Source: Streptomyces griseorubiginosus
GTDB lineage: Bacteria > Actinomycetota > Actinomycetes > Streptomycetales > Streptomycetaceae
Assembly (NCBI RefSeq): GCF_001514195.1
Contig: NZ_KQ948737.1
Coordinates: 186,001 to 250,000, forward strand
Length of the DNA: 64,000 nucleotides
Direction: 5' to 3'
Shown: positions 42,108 to 50,306 of the stretch, one piece after another
Layout: each line of letters starts with the position of its first letter
Numbering within the stretch: position 1 is the stretch's first letter
Notes under the pieces: generated by a model
What the model was told of the DNA's origin: nothing
The model's database searches: none
What the model saw: only the letters and a program-made list of their open reading frames with translations
Translations under genes and position numbers: made by a program

Positions 42108-43844
42108 ATGAAGAGCTGGATCACGGACTGGCAGCGCAGTGAGCGGCTGCCGCACTACACCCGGGCCAACGCGGGCGAGACCCTCCCGGACCCGGCCAGC
42201 CCGCTGGGCTGGACCCTGGTCTGGGGGCGGGGCCTGCAAGGCTGGCGCAACGGCTTCGTCGGGTTCGGCATCTACCGCGAGGAGGAAGTGGCCGGGCCCC
42301 GGCCGCCGTTCGTCGGGATGTTCGGCGGGCACTTCTATCTGAACCTGTCCCACATGCGGCTGTTCGGCATCCGGATGGGCCAGACCGCCGACCAGATCGA
42401 CGCGGCCTTCGTCGGCCAGCGCTCCGACACCCCGGTGTACGTGGCGCACCCGGACGACCAGGACGAGGAGCTGACCGCCAAGGCGGGCGCCACACTCCAG
42501 CGGATGCTCGGCCAGTCCGGCTTCCCGGAGGCCGACGCCGACCGTGACCGGCTGCGCGCCCTGCGCCGTGCGCGCCCCGACCTGAGCGCCCTGTCCGACG
42601 CCGAACTGGTGGCGCACGCACGGTCGTTGCTCGACGAGGTGGAGACGACCTTCCAGCGGCACGTGGAGTCGTCGCTCCCCGCCTCCGTCGGGCCGGCGAT
42701 CCTCGGCCCGCTCTGTGCGAGCGTGGAGCGACCCGGCGCGATGCTCGACCTGATCGGCGGTCTGGGCGACGTCGACTCCGCCTCCCCGTCGACCGGACTG
42801 TGGACGCTGTCCCGTCAGGTGGCGGCCTCGGCCGAGCTGAGCGCGCTCTTCGACCGGGGTCCGGCCGCGGTGGAGCAGGCGCTCGACGCCGCTACCGGTG
42901 ATGTGAAAGCGTTCCGGGACTCCTTCGAGGAGTTCCTCGCCGAGTCCGGCGACCGCGGCCCCAACGAGTGGGACATCCACGCCCTGTCCTGGGAGGCGGC
43001 CCCCGTCCAGGCGCTGGCCCTGGTCGACCGGATCCGGCACAGCCCCGACGACGACTCCCCCGCCGCCCGCCGCACGCGTCTGACCGAGGGGCGCGAGCGG
43101 ACGGCACGGGAGATCAGGGCCCTGCTTCCGGAGGAGACGCAGCCCTTGTTCGACGCGGGTCTGCACGCCTCCCAGGTGTGGATCCCGGCCCGCGAGCGCA
43201 CCAAGGCGAACTGCGTCACCGTCGTCAACGAGATCCGCATGGCGATACGGGAGCTGGGCCGGCGCGGAGTCGAGGCGGGAGTGTTCGCCCGGCCCGAGGA
43301 CGTGATGATGCTGCTGGACACCGAGCTCGACGACTATGTCGGCGCCCCGGAGTCCTTCGGCCCGGTGATCGCGCAACGGCTGGAGGAGTACGCGGGCCTG
43401 CACGAGCTTGAGCCGCCGTTCTTCGTGGCCGCCGACGCGCAGACCGAGATCGACGGCTGGCCGCGCCGCGCCGAGGAGCGCACCCCGGCCGCCGTCGAGG
43501 GCGATGTGCTCTCCGGGGTGGGCGGCAGCCACGGCACCTACACCGGCACCGTGCGGGTGGTCACCGACCCGGCCTCCTGCGAGGCGCTGGAGCCGGGCGA
43601 GGTGCTGGTCGCACCGATCACCGACGCGGCCTGGACCCCGCTGTTCCTGGTCGCCGGGGCGGCCGTCGTGGACGTGGGCGCGCTCAACAGCCACGCCGTG
43701 GTGGTCTGCCGTGAACTGGGCATCCCGGCGGTGATCTCCGTCGAGGGCGGGACACGGCGGCTGCGGGACGGCATGGTGATCACGGTCGACGGCGAGCGGG
43801 GCACGGTCACCGTGGACAGCGTCCCGGCACCGCTCGGCAGTTGA
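42108..43844 (+). CDS. PEP-utilising protein: rifampin-phosphotransferase-like without ATP-grasp
   Basis: A 578-residue protein with the C-terminal two thirds of the rifampin phosphotransferase/PEP-synthase plan. The N-terminal 450 residues start SERLPHYTRANAGETLPDPA and resemble the acceptor-binding middle domain. The last 90 residues are a swivelling phosphohistidine domain: GSHGTYTGTVRVV and GALNSHAVVVCRELGIPAVI, with catalytic His529. There is no ATP-grasp domain, and the length confirms that it is absent, so His529 must be phosphorylated by another protein. The PPDK-like protein at 26317 is the obvious candidate. It sits between a Rieske/SDR pair and an ABM protein, which suggests that a pathway intermediate is phosphorylated. 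Confidence 0.85.
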   Translation: MKSWITDWQRSERLPHYTRANAGETLPDPASPLGWTLVWGRGLQGWRNGFVGFGIYREEEVAGPRPPFVGMFGGHFYLNLSHMRLFGIRMGQTADQIDAAFVGQRSDTPVYVAHPDDQDEELTAKAGATLQRMLGQSGFPEADADRDRLRALRRARPDLSALSDAELVAHARSLLDEVETTFQRHVESSLPASVGPAILGPLCASVERPGAMLDLIGGLGDVDSASPSTGLWTLSRQVAASAELSALFDRGPAAVEQALDAATGDVKAFRDSFEEFLAESGDRGPNEWDIHALSWEAAPVQALALVDRIRHSPDDDSPAARRTRLTEGRERTAREIRALLPEETQPLFDAGLHASQVWIPARERTKANCVTVVNEIRMAIRELGRRGVEAGVFARPEDVMMLLDTELDDYVGAPESFGPVIAQRLEEYAGLHELEPPFFVAADAQTEIDGWPRRAEERTPAAVEGDVLSGVGGSHGTYTGTVRVVTDPASCEALEPGEVLVAPITDAAWTPLFLVAGAAVVDVGALNSHAVVVCRELGIPAVISVEGGTRRLRDGMVITVDGERGTVTVDSVPAPLGS

Positions 43845-43914
43845 GTACGCCGCGGGCCCGTCACCGTCTCCCCATCGGTGGCGGGTCCGCGGTCATGACC
43901 GCGAGAGGACACGT

Positions 43915-44238
43915 GTGACTGGCATGGCCGAGGAAATCATCGTCGCCGGCTGGATGGACTACGAGCCCGGCGACCGCGCCACGATGCTCAAGGCGCTCGC
44001 CGAGCTGGGCCGGCAGACCCGTGCGGCCGAGCCCGGCTGCCTGGACTACGCCATGACCGCCGATCCGGACGACGAGCGGCGGATCCGGGTGTACGAGCAC
44101 TGGACCTCCCAGCAGGCCCTCGACGAGCACTTCGCCACCCCGCACATCAAGGACTTCCGGGCGGCCGTGGCGGGGCTGACCCGGGTCGGGGTGTCGTTGA
44201 CGGCACACTCCGTCGCCGCCTCCCGCCCCCTGCGCTGA
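43915..44238 (+). CDS. Antibiotic biosynthesis monooxygenase (ABM)-fold protein
   Basis: A 107-residue dimeric alpha+beta-barrel protein from GTG 43915 (or ATG 43924). It matches the ABM pattern: EEIIVAGWMDYEPGDRATML, AEPGCLDYAMT, and RIRVYEHWTSQQALDEHFAT then PHIKDF. Members include cofactor-free monooxygenases of quinols and small heme or aldehyde-handling proteins. Last gene of the Rieske-SDR-PEP operon, followed by a strong terminator. A role in oxidising a hydroquinone-like intermediate is possible but unproven. Confidence 0.85.
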   Translation: MTGMAEEIIVAGWMDYEPGDRATMLKALAELGRQTRAAEPGCLDYAMTADPDDERRIRVYEHWTSQQALDEHFATPHIKDFRAAVAGLTRVGVSLTAHSVAASRPLR

Positions 44239-44250
44239 CGCGCAGTGAGA

Positions 44251-44280
44251 AAGCGGCGCCCCCGCCAGGGGGCGCCGCTT
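44251..44280. terminator. Bidirectional terminator between ABM and MDR genes
   Basis: A perfect 13-bp stem (44251-44263 with 44268-44280) and a GCCA tetraloop; it starts with AA and ends with TT, so it works for both convergent genes. Confidence 0.85.
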
Positions 44281-44294
44281 CTGCCGTCGCTGCC

Positions 44295-45344
44295 TCAGTC
44301 GTCCAACCGCACCAGCATCTTGCCGACGTTGCCGCCGCTCAGCAGCGACAACAGCGCCCCCGCGGCGTTCTCCAGGCCCTCCACGACCGTCTCGCGTGCG
44401 GTGACGCGGCCTTCGGCGAGCCAGCCGGCGACCCGGTGCTCGAACTCGGGGCGCAGGTCGTCGTGGTCGCGGACGATGAAGCCGCACAGGGTCAGACGCT
44501 TGAGGACGGCCTGGATCAGATGGTTGATGTCCACGGTCCGCCGGCCCTCGGTCCGCCGGTCGCCGCCGAACTGCGACATCATCCCGCACAGGGCGACCCG
44601 GCCACCGGTGCGCAGTGCGTGCAGGGCGGCGGCGAGCTGCTCGCCGCCGACGTTGTCGAAGTAGACGTCGATGCCGTCGGGCGCGATCCGGGCCAGTGCG
44701 TCCCGGACCGGCTCGGCCCGGTGGTCGGCTGCGGCGTCGTAGCCGAACTCCTTGACCAGCAGGGCGCACTTGTCCGGGCCGCCGGCGGTCCCGACCACGC
44801 GGTCCGCGCCCAGCAGGCGCGCGAACTGTCCTGCGGCGGTGCCGACGGCCCCGGCCGCCGCCGAGACGAAGACGGTGTCCCCGGGACGCAGCGTCGCGAT
44901 GCGGGTCAGGCCCACGTAGGCGGTGAACCCGGTCTGGCCGAGCAGACCCAGCCAGGTGGGCAGCGGGGCGAGCCGGGGGTCGATGCGGTCGGCGCCGTCG
45001 GTGTCCGCCGCGTCCAGCACGGCCCGCTCCCGCCAGCCGAGTTGATGGCGTACGTACGAGCCCGGCGGGACCGAGGCGCAGCGGCTCTCCTCCACCACAC
45101 CCAGGGCGCGGCCGTCGAGGGGCGAGCCCGGGGTGAAGTTGTGCGTGTAGTGCTTCTCGGTGCTCTCCAGGCGCCCGCGCATCGACGGGTCGACGCTCAT
45201 GTAGAGGTTGCGGACGAGAAGTTGGCCCTCTGCCAGGGACGGGAGCGGGCGCTCCTCGACGGCGAAGTCGCTGGTGCGCGGTTCCCCGTCGGGGCGGCGC
45301 ACCAGCGTGACCACCCGGGTGCTGCGGGGCGTCACGGTGGTCAC
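44295..45344 (-). CDS. NADP-dependent MDR oxidoreductase (alkenal/2-enone reductase type)
   Basis: A 349-residue zinc-free medium-chain reductase. GTG 45344 overlaps the upstream stop by GTGA. Features: RNLYMSVDPSMRGRL and GFTAYVGLTRIATLRPGDTV, then the NADPH loop VSAAAGAVGTAAGQFARLLG and FDNVGGEQLAAALHALRTGG. This matches the leukotriene-B4-dehydrogenase-like/alkenal reductase group that reduces alpha,beta-unsaturated ketones. It is the last gene of the second Rieske operon (47283 to 44295). It may reduce an enone made during ring opening. Confidence 0.9.
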   Translation of the reverse strand: MTTVTPRSTRVVTLVRRPDGEPRTSDFAVEERPLPSLAEGQLLVRNLYMSVDPSMRGRLESTEKHYTHNFTPGSPLDGRALGVVEESRCASVPPGSYVRHQLGWRERAVLDAADTDGADRIDPRLAPLPTWLGLLGQTGFTAYVGLTRIATLRPGDTVFVSAAAGAVGTAAGQFARLLGADRVVGTAGGPDKCALLVKEFGYDAAADHRAEPVRDALARIAPDGIDVYFDNVGGEQLAAALHALRTGGRVALCGMMSQFGGDRRTEGRRTVDINHLIQAVLKRLTLCGFIVRDHDDLRPEFEHRVAGWLAEGRVTARETVVEGLENAAGALLSLLSGGNVGKMLVRLDD

Positions 45345-45556
45345 CGCTCCGGCTGCGGGGGCGTACGGCGCCGGGCGAGGCGTCCCACCCAGCCGGCCAT
45401 CTGGAGGTCGGCGTGCCGCAGTTCGCCGGACTGCCAGCGGGCCTGGAAGTCGAAGAGGCCCCGTGCGCCGGTCGCGGGGTCGGTCACCTCGACCAGGCCG
45501 TCCTCGGTGAGCCGGTACACGTGCCCGGTCAGGGGGTGGATCACTTGCTTGGACAT
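45341..45556 (-). CDS. Small conserved-operon protein of unknown function
   Basis: A 71-residue protein, ATG 45556 with AGGAG ahead, between the ferredoxin gene and the MDR gene and coupled to the latter by GTGA. It starts MSKQVIHPLTGHVYRLTEDG, has TDPATGARGLFDFQARWQSG and ends basic (RRRTPPQPER). The first part resembles the short peptide tails that accompany Rieske systems, but I cannot name a family. It may be a Rieske-associated accessory factor. Confidence 0.7.
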   Translation of the reverse strand: MSKQVIHPLTGHVYRLTEDGLVEVTDPATGARGLFDFQARWQSGELRHADLQMAGWVGRLARRRTPPQPER

Positions 45557-45562
45557 GGGGCC

Positions 45563-45877
45563 TCACTCCTGCACTCGGCGGCGCACGCCGCGCTTGGTCA
45601 CGGTCACCGGGCCCTCGACCCGGAGCCGGCAGGCGAGCCGGGTCAGGCCGTCCACCGGCCTGCGCAGGGCTTCGATGCCCTCGCGTTCCAGCGGGCCCAC
45701 GGGGGAGCAGTTCTCGGCGCCCTCGTCGACCTGGACGAAGCAGGTACGGCAGGTGCCCTGGCCGCCGCACACGGTGGGCCAGCGGTAGCCGAGGCGCTGG
45801 GCGGCGGTGAACAGGTCCTCTCCGTCGAGGACGTCGAGCTCGATGCCGGAGGGTCTGACCGCCACCCGGTGGGTCAC
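45563..45877 (-). CDS. Plant-type [2Fe-2S] ferredoxin
   Basis: A 104-residue ferredoxin. GTG 45877 overlaps the Rieske stop by GTGA (GTG 45889 is the alternative). Three cluster ligands are in PTVCGGQGTCRTCFVQV (C-x5-C-x2-C) and the fourth in LTRLACRL. The spacing C-x5-C-x2-C is the plant/xanthine-type pattern. It is translationally coupled to the Rieske oxygenase, so it is almost certainly its electron carrier. There is no adjacent ferredoxin reductase gene; one must be recruited from elsewhere. Confidence 0.9.
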   Translation of the reverse strand: MTHRVAVRPSGIELDVLDGEDLFTAAQRLGYRWPTVCGGQGTCRTCFVQVDEGAENCSPVGPLEREGIEALRRPVDGLTRLACRLRVEGPVTVTKRGVRRRVQE

Positions 45878-47283
45878 TTCTCCATCCACTGGTCGAGCGT
45901 CCGGTTGAAGTGGCGGATGCGGCTCTCCTGGTAGTTGGCCAGGGTGATGCCCGGCTTGCGCATCGCCTTCAGGCCCTGCTGGACGTAGGGGAGGTTCTCG
46001 CAGTCCTGGTCGAAGACGGGCCCGAGCACGCCCAGTTCGGGGATGTCGGCGAAGAGCATGTCCTCGGGCACCCAGCGGATCCTCGCGGGAGCGGGCTTCT
46101 CGCCGGGCTGCTTCGGGGACGACATGAAGATGATCTCGGCGGTGCAGGAGTCGGGGTCCAGGCCGTGGGGCCGGAACCGGTAGATGATGTTGGACTTCGC
46201 GCCGCCCCAGGGGTTGAAGTTCGGGAACAGCAAGTAGTTGATGGCGTCCAGCAGTTCGGTGTCCGGGGTCTGGGAGAAGTCCTGCGCCGAGGTGGCCGCG
46301 AGCTGGGCGCGCATGCGCTCGGCGAGGACCTGGCGGGCGGTGCCGCCGGGCGGGATCGCGGGGAGTTCGTCGCCCTCCTGCATGACGAGGTCACGGCCCT
46401 GCGCGGCGGCGTAGAAGGCGCGCGAGTCGTAGAAGGTCTCCAGGACGTCCTCCTCCGTCACGGAGTCGGCCACGTGCGGGCTGGGCGCGCCCTGGATGTT
46501 GATCATCCGGTTCCAGTGCGGCTGGTCCGCCATGACGTCGTACTGCGAGTTGGCGTCGGCGAGCCACGGCAGCATCTGCGGGTGGGTGGCGATCACGTGG
46601 AAGGACTCGATGAACGCGTCCTGGGCGACCTTCCAGTTGCAGGGCAGCACCTTGGCGATGTGCAGGGACTTGTAGCGGTCCTCCAGCGGCCAGATGTAGT
46701 AGTCGTCGAAGGTGCCGCGGTAGCTGTCGAAGGATTCGGCGTACGGGTCCATGTTGATGAACACGAAGCCGCGCCAGGTGGCCACCTGGGCCTCGGGCAG
46801 GGCGAACTTCTCCGGGACGACGTGCGGGAAGTCCCAGGCGCAGGGCGGGCTCTGCATGGTGCCGTCGAGGTTCCAGGCGAAACCGTGGAACGAGCAGCGG
46901 AACTCGCTGACGTTGCCGCCTCCGGTGCGCAGTTTGCGTCCGCGGTGCAGGCAGACGTTGACGAAGGCGCGGATCTCCTCGGGGGCGGTGCGTACGACGA
47001 TCAGGGAGTCGTCACCGATCTCGTAGATCTCGTGGTCGCCGACCTCGGGGATCTCGCTCTCCAGGCAGGCGAACTGCCACACGCGCCGCCAGACCTGCCG
47101 CATCTCGCGTTCGGCCCACTCGCGGGAGGTGAAACGGGCGGTGTCGATGTCCTCGCTGCCGAGGTGGTCGTTGTGCTCGTACCTCAGGGCGGCCGGTACG
47201 GGGCGGCTGTCCTGGCCGAGGTAGTCCTGGACGCTGGGGCCCGGGCAGCGGGCGGTGGCCGGCTCCGATGTTTCGTCCATCAT
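45874..47283 (-). CDS. Rieske aromatic-ring-hydroxylating-type oxygenase, alpha subunit (2)
   Basis: A 469-residue Rieske oxygenase, first gene of a four-gene minus operon. GGAGGAGAG precedes two adjacent ATGs (47283, 47280). The Rieske motifs are VNVCLHRGRKL and RCSFHGFAWNL. The mononuclear iron His pair is in DAFIESFHVIATHPQ. The size and motifs match large-subunit dioxygenases and carnitine-type monooxygenases. It differs strongly from the oxygenase at 39903, so the two act on different intermediates. An ACT-N13-AGT site lies 17 bases upstream. Confidence 0.92.
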   Translation of the reverse strand: MMDETSEPATARCPGPSVQDYLGQDSRPVPAALRYEHNDHLGSEDIDTARFTSREWAEREMRQVWRRVWQFACLESEIPEVGDHEIYEIGDDSLIVVRTAPEEIRAFVNVCLHRGRKLRTGGGNVSEFRCSFHGFAWNLDGTMQSPPCAWDFPHVVPEKFALPEAQVATWRGFVFINMDPYAESFDSYRGTFDDYYIWPLEDRYKSLHIAKVLPCNWKVAQDAFIESFHVIATHPQMLPWLADANSQYDVMADQPHWNRMINIQGAPSPHVADSVTEEDVLETFYDSRAFYAAAQGRDLVMQEGDELPAIPPGGTARQVLAERMRAQLAATSAQDFSQTPDTELLDAINYLLFPNFNPWGGAKSNIIYRFRPHGLDPDSCTAEIIFMSSPKQPGEKPAPARIRWVPEDMLFADIPELGVLGPVFDQDCENLPYVQQGLKAMRKPGITLANYQESRIRHFNRTLDQWMEK

Positions 47284-47299
47284 CTCTCCTCCGGCAGAA

Positions 47300-47318
47300 A
47301 CTTTAGATGGAGTGTAGT
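47300..47318. promoter_or_regulatory. ACT-N13-AGT operator, site 4 (upstream of Rieske-2 operon)
   Basis: ACT and AGT half-sites around 13 bases, with flanking AA and TA, lie 17 bases ahead of the Rieske-2 start codon, where a bound repressor would block transcription. Confidence 0.5.
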
Positions 47319-47450
47319 TACGAGTCGTGGCTGGGGGCAACAGTCCCGCCGACCTCTCCCAGGTGAGGCCCCTTATCCAGCTGGTAAGTCCCAACTTTTT
47401 GCGACGACCCTCTCCCCAAGGCCGCCCGGCCGTGTCACACTCCGACCCAC

Positions 47451-47470
47451 TTGAGGCTGTAGTGCCTCAA
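47451..47470. promoter_or_regulatory. Palindrome TTGAGGC-N6-GCCTCAA upstream of the ABC importer
   Basis: A perfect 7-bp inverted repeat, 188 bases ahead of the binding-protein start. It differs from the TetR-type sites, so the importer may be under an additional regulator not encoded beside it. Confidence 0.5.
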
Positions 47471-47657
47471 AAGTTTCTCGATCCCGGGACGATCTCCGAC
47501 CGGTCCCGGCCCGGTGCCGTGGCGTTCCCGCCCGGCGCGACACACCATCCATTCGCCTGACACGCCATCCATGTCGCCCGACCGGAACCCACCCCCACGG
47601 ACACGGGACGCCCCGGGCCGCGACAACGCAGGCGACACACCACGGGAGTGCTCAACG

Positions 47658-48797
47658 ATGAGTTCCAGACCCCGTCGCGCGGCCCGCCGCGCCCTGACCG
47701 CGATCGTCCCCGTCACCGCCCTGCTCGCCCTTGCGGGCTGCGGCAGCGGGACGACACCGGCCGCCGACTCCGCCAAGGCGGCTCCGGACTCCCCCGGCCT
47801 GACCGCCGCCCGCACGGCCATGGCGAAGTACTCCGCACACCCGGACCGGATCCCGGTCACCCAGCCGGTGGGCAGGAAGATCCCCGCGGGCAAGACCGTC
47901 GACTTCATCCTGTGCGGCGTGCAGTCCTGCCAGGACCTCGCCAACTTCTTCACCGCGGCCGCCAACCAACTCGGCTGGCACGTCCGCCAGATCGCCACCC
48001 AGGGCACACCGGAATCCGTCCAGAGCGCCTACGAACAGGCGCTGCGCGACAAGCCCGACGCCGTCGTCTCCTCCGGGTTCCCGCGCGCCGTGTACGCCAA
48101 GCAGCTCGCCCAGTTCAAGGCGGCGGGCATCCCCGTCCTCCAGTCGAACGCCGACGACGTCGTGGGCGACGGGGTCTCCCTGCTCAAGAACGGGCCCCAA
48201 GATGTCGCCGTCCAAGGCGAGATGCTCGCCTCCTGGGTGGTCGCCGACAGCAACGCCCGGGCCGACACCGTCTACTTCGACCTGCCCGCCTACACCATCC
48301 TCAAGCCGGTCAAGGACACCTTCGCCGCCAAGTACAAGCAGTGGTGCGCGGGATGCGGGCTGGACACCGTGGACGTCCCGATCACCGCGATCGGCAAGGA
48401 CATGCCGGACCGGGTGGTGTCGTACCTGCGCTCCCACCCGAAGGTGACCCACGTCGTCTTCTCACTGGGCCTGCTCAACGTGGGCGTCCCGGCCGCGCTC
48501 AAGACGGCCGGCATCACCGGCAAGCATCTCGCCGTGAACGTCGGGGACGGACAGAACTACCAGTACATCCAGAGCGGGCTCAGCGACGCCGCGATGGCCC
48601 TGAACTCGCACGAGACCTCCTGGCTCCAGGTGGACGCGCTGGCACGCCACTTCACCGGTCAGTCCATGGACGTGGACCAGAAGGCGGTGCTGCCCAACAT
48701 GCTCATCACCAAGGACAACCTGCCCAAGACCATCGGGGACTTCCCGATCGTCGAGGACTACCAGGCCCAGTTCAAGGCGCTGTGGGGCGTGAGTTGA
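47658..48797 (+). CDS. ABC importer substrate-binding lipoprotein (CUT2/ribose type)
   Basis: A 379-residue lipoprotein from ATG 47658; the lipobox LLALAGC predicts lipidated Cys27. The mature protein has the periplasmic-binding-protein type I fold of sugar binders: KTVDFILCGVQSCQDLANFF, YEQALRDKPDAVVSSG, AAGIPVLQSNADD and the C-terminal NMLITKDNLPKTIGDFPI. Four cysteines (ILCGVQSC; WCAGCGL) are unusual for this family and may form disulfides. With the following ATPase and permease it forms a complete CUT2 importer. Its place in a Rieske/CoA cluster suggests that the ligand is a non-sugar or a glycoside. Confidence 0.9.
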   Translation: MSSRPRRAARRALTAIVPVTALLALAGCGSGTTPAADSAKAAPDSPGLTAARTAMAKYSAHPDRIPVTQPVGRKIPAGKTVDFILCGVQSCQDLANFFTAAANQLGWHVRQIATQGTPESVQSAYEQALRDKPDAVVSSGFPRAVYAKQLAQFKAAGIPVLQSNADDVVGDGVSLLKNGPQDVAVQGEMLASWVVADSNARADTVYFDLPAYTILKPVKDTFAAKYKQWCAGCGLDTVDVPITAIGKDMPDRVVSYLRSHPKVTHVVFSLGLLNVGVPAALKTAGITGKHLAVNVGDGQNYQYIQSGLSDAAMALNSHETSWLQVDALARHFTGQSMDVDQKAVLPNMLITKDNLPKTIGDFPIVEDYQAQFKALWGVS

Positions 48798-50305
48798 CCG
48801 GGCCGCTGCTGCGGGTGGCAGCCCTTTCCAAGCGATTCGGCGCCACCCGGGCCCTGACGGACGTCGACCTCGAGGTGGCGCCCGGCGAGATCCACGCCCT
48901 GATCGGACCGAACGGCTCCGGCAAGTCCACCCTCATCAAGATCCTCGCCGGGTACCACCACGCGGAGCCGGGCGCGGTGGCCGAACTCGACGGTGAGCCC
49001 TTCGACCTGAGCCAGGTGGCGGCCTCCCGCCACGACCGCCTGCGCTTCGTCCACCAGGAGCTGGGCCTGGTGGGCGAGTTGAGCGCCGTCGACAACCTCG
49101 CCCTCCGCCACGGCTTCGCCCGCACCGCCTTCGGCAACATCGACTGGCCGGAGATGGAACGGCGTACCCACGCCCTGGTCGAACGCTTCGGTCTCGGCAT
49201 CGACGTGCGCCGCCCCCTCGCGGCGGCCACCCCCGTCCAGCGCACGGTGGTGGCCATCGCCGCCGCGCTCCAGGGCTGGGAGGGCCGCCGCGGCGTCCTG
49301 GTGCTCGACGAACCCACCGCCGTGCTGCCTCCGGGCGAGGTGGCCCGCCTCTTCGACATCGTGCGCGAGGTCCGCGCCGCGGGAGCGGGCGTGCTGTACG
49401 TCTCGCACCGCATGGACGAGATCTTCGCGCTCGCCGACCGGGTCACCGTGATCCGCGGCGGACGCCGGATCGCCACCCGCCCGGTCGCCGACCTCACCCC
49501 ACGCTCGCTGGCCGCACTCATGGCGGGCGAGGAGATGGACACCGACCACCGGCCGCCGTCCTCCCCCGCCACCGGCGATCCCGTGCTGGAGGTGCGCGAC
49601 CTGTGGGCCGGGCCGCTGCGCGGAGTCGGCTTCGACCTGGCCCGGGGCGAACGCCTCGGCGTCACGGGACTGGTCGGCTCCGGCCACGAGATCGTGCCGT
49701 ACGCGGTCTGCGGAGCCCATACCGGTCGGGTGAACGGCAGACTGCGCCTCACGGAACGCTCCACCCGGTGGACCGAGGCCCGTGACGCCCGCGCCCTGGG
49801 CCTCCCCCTGGTCCCGGCGGACCGGGCGGCCGAAGGCGTGATCGGCGACTTCTCGGTCGGCGAGAACCTCACCCTGCCGCTCCTCGACCGGCTGCGCACC
49901 CGCTCCGGACGGCTGCGCAGACGCCGGGAGGCCACCCTCACCGAGGACTGGATCAACCGGGTCGACGTCCGCACCGCAGGCCGCACCGCCAGGATCACCA
50001 CGCTCAGCGGCGGCAACCAGCAGAAGGTCGTCATGGCCCGCTGCCTCGCCCAGCGCCCACCCGTGCTGACCTTGTGCGAACCCACGGCAGGCGTCGACAT
50101 CGCCACCCGCCTCCAGCTCTACGACCTGATCGAGCGGCAGGCCGACCAGGGCACGGGCGTCCTCGTCTCCTCCTCCGACACCCAGGACCTCCTCGCCCTG
50201 TGCACCCGCGTCCTGGTGGTGCGGGACGGCCGCATCGCACGGGAGCTCAGCGGGCCGGACATCACCGAGTCCACGCTCGTGCACGCCATGGAAGGAACCG
50301 AGTGA
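48794..50305 (+). CDS. ABC importer ATPase, duplicated domain (RbsA type)
   Basis: A 503-residue protein with two nucleotide-binding domains. Start TTG 48794 overlaps the previous stop (TTGA); GTG 48815 is an alternative. The first domain has Walker A GPNGSGKST and Walker B VLVLDEPTAVLPPGEV, but its signature region reads ATPVQRTVV instead of a full LSGGQ. The second has a degenerate Walker A (GLVGSGHEIVPYAVCG), as is usual for RbsA-like proteins, and a perfect LSGGNQQKVVMARCLA. Couples ATP hydrolysis to import. Confidence 0.9.
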   Translation: MTGPLLRVAALSKRFGATRALTDVDLEVAPGEIHALIGPNGSGKSTLIKILAGYHHAEPGAVAELDGEPFDLSQVAASRHDRLRFVHQELGLVGELSAVDNLALRHGFARTAFGNIDWPEMERRTHALVERFGLGIDVRRPLAAATPVQRTVVAIAAALQGWEGRRGVLVLDEPTAVLPPGEVARLFDIVREVRAAGAGVLYVSHRMDEIFALADRVTVIRGGRRIATRPVADLTPRSLAALMAGEEMDTDHRPPSSPATGDPVLEVRDLWAGPLRGVGFDLARGERLGVTGLVGSGHEIVPYAVCGAHTGRVNGRLRLTERSTRWTEARDARALGLPLVPADRAAEGVIGDFSVGENLTLPLLDRLRTRSGRLRRRREATLTEDWINRVDVRTAGRTARITTLSGGNQQKVVMARCLAQRPPVLTLCEPTAGVDIATRLQLYDLIERQADQGTGVLVSSSDTQDLLALCTRVLVVRDGRIARELSGPDITESTLVHAMEGTE

Positions 50306-50306
50306 G

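Larger units (their letters stand above)
47284..47657. promoter_or_regulatory. Divergent control region of Rieske-2 operon and ABC importer operon
   Basis: About 370 bases without a gene. They contain two operator-like palindromes listed separately (47300-47318 and 47451-47470). The AT content is raised around 47290-47330, where the minus-strand promoter must lie. The plus-strand promoter should lie near the second palindrome. Confidence 0.55.

Noticed and set aside
47514..47657. Upstream extension of the binding-protein frame
   Set aside because: The frame is open to 47514, but the signal peptide and lipobox begin after ATG 47658, which also has a ribosome-binding site.
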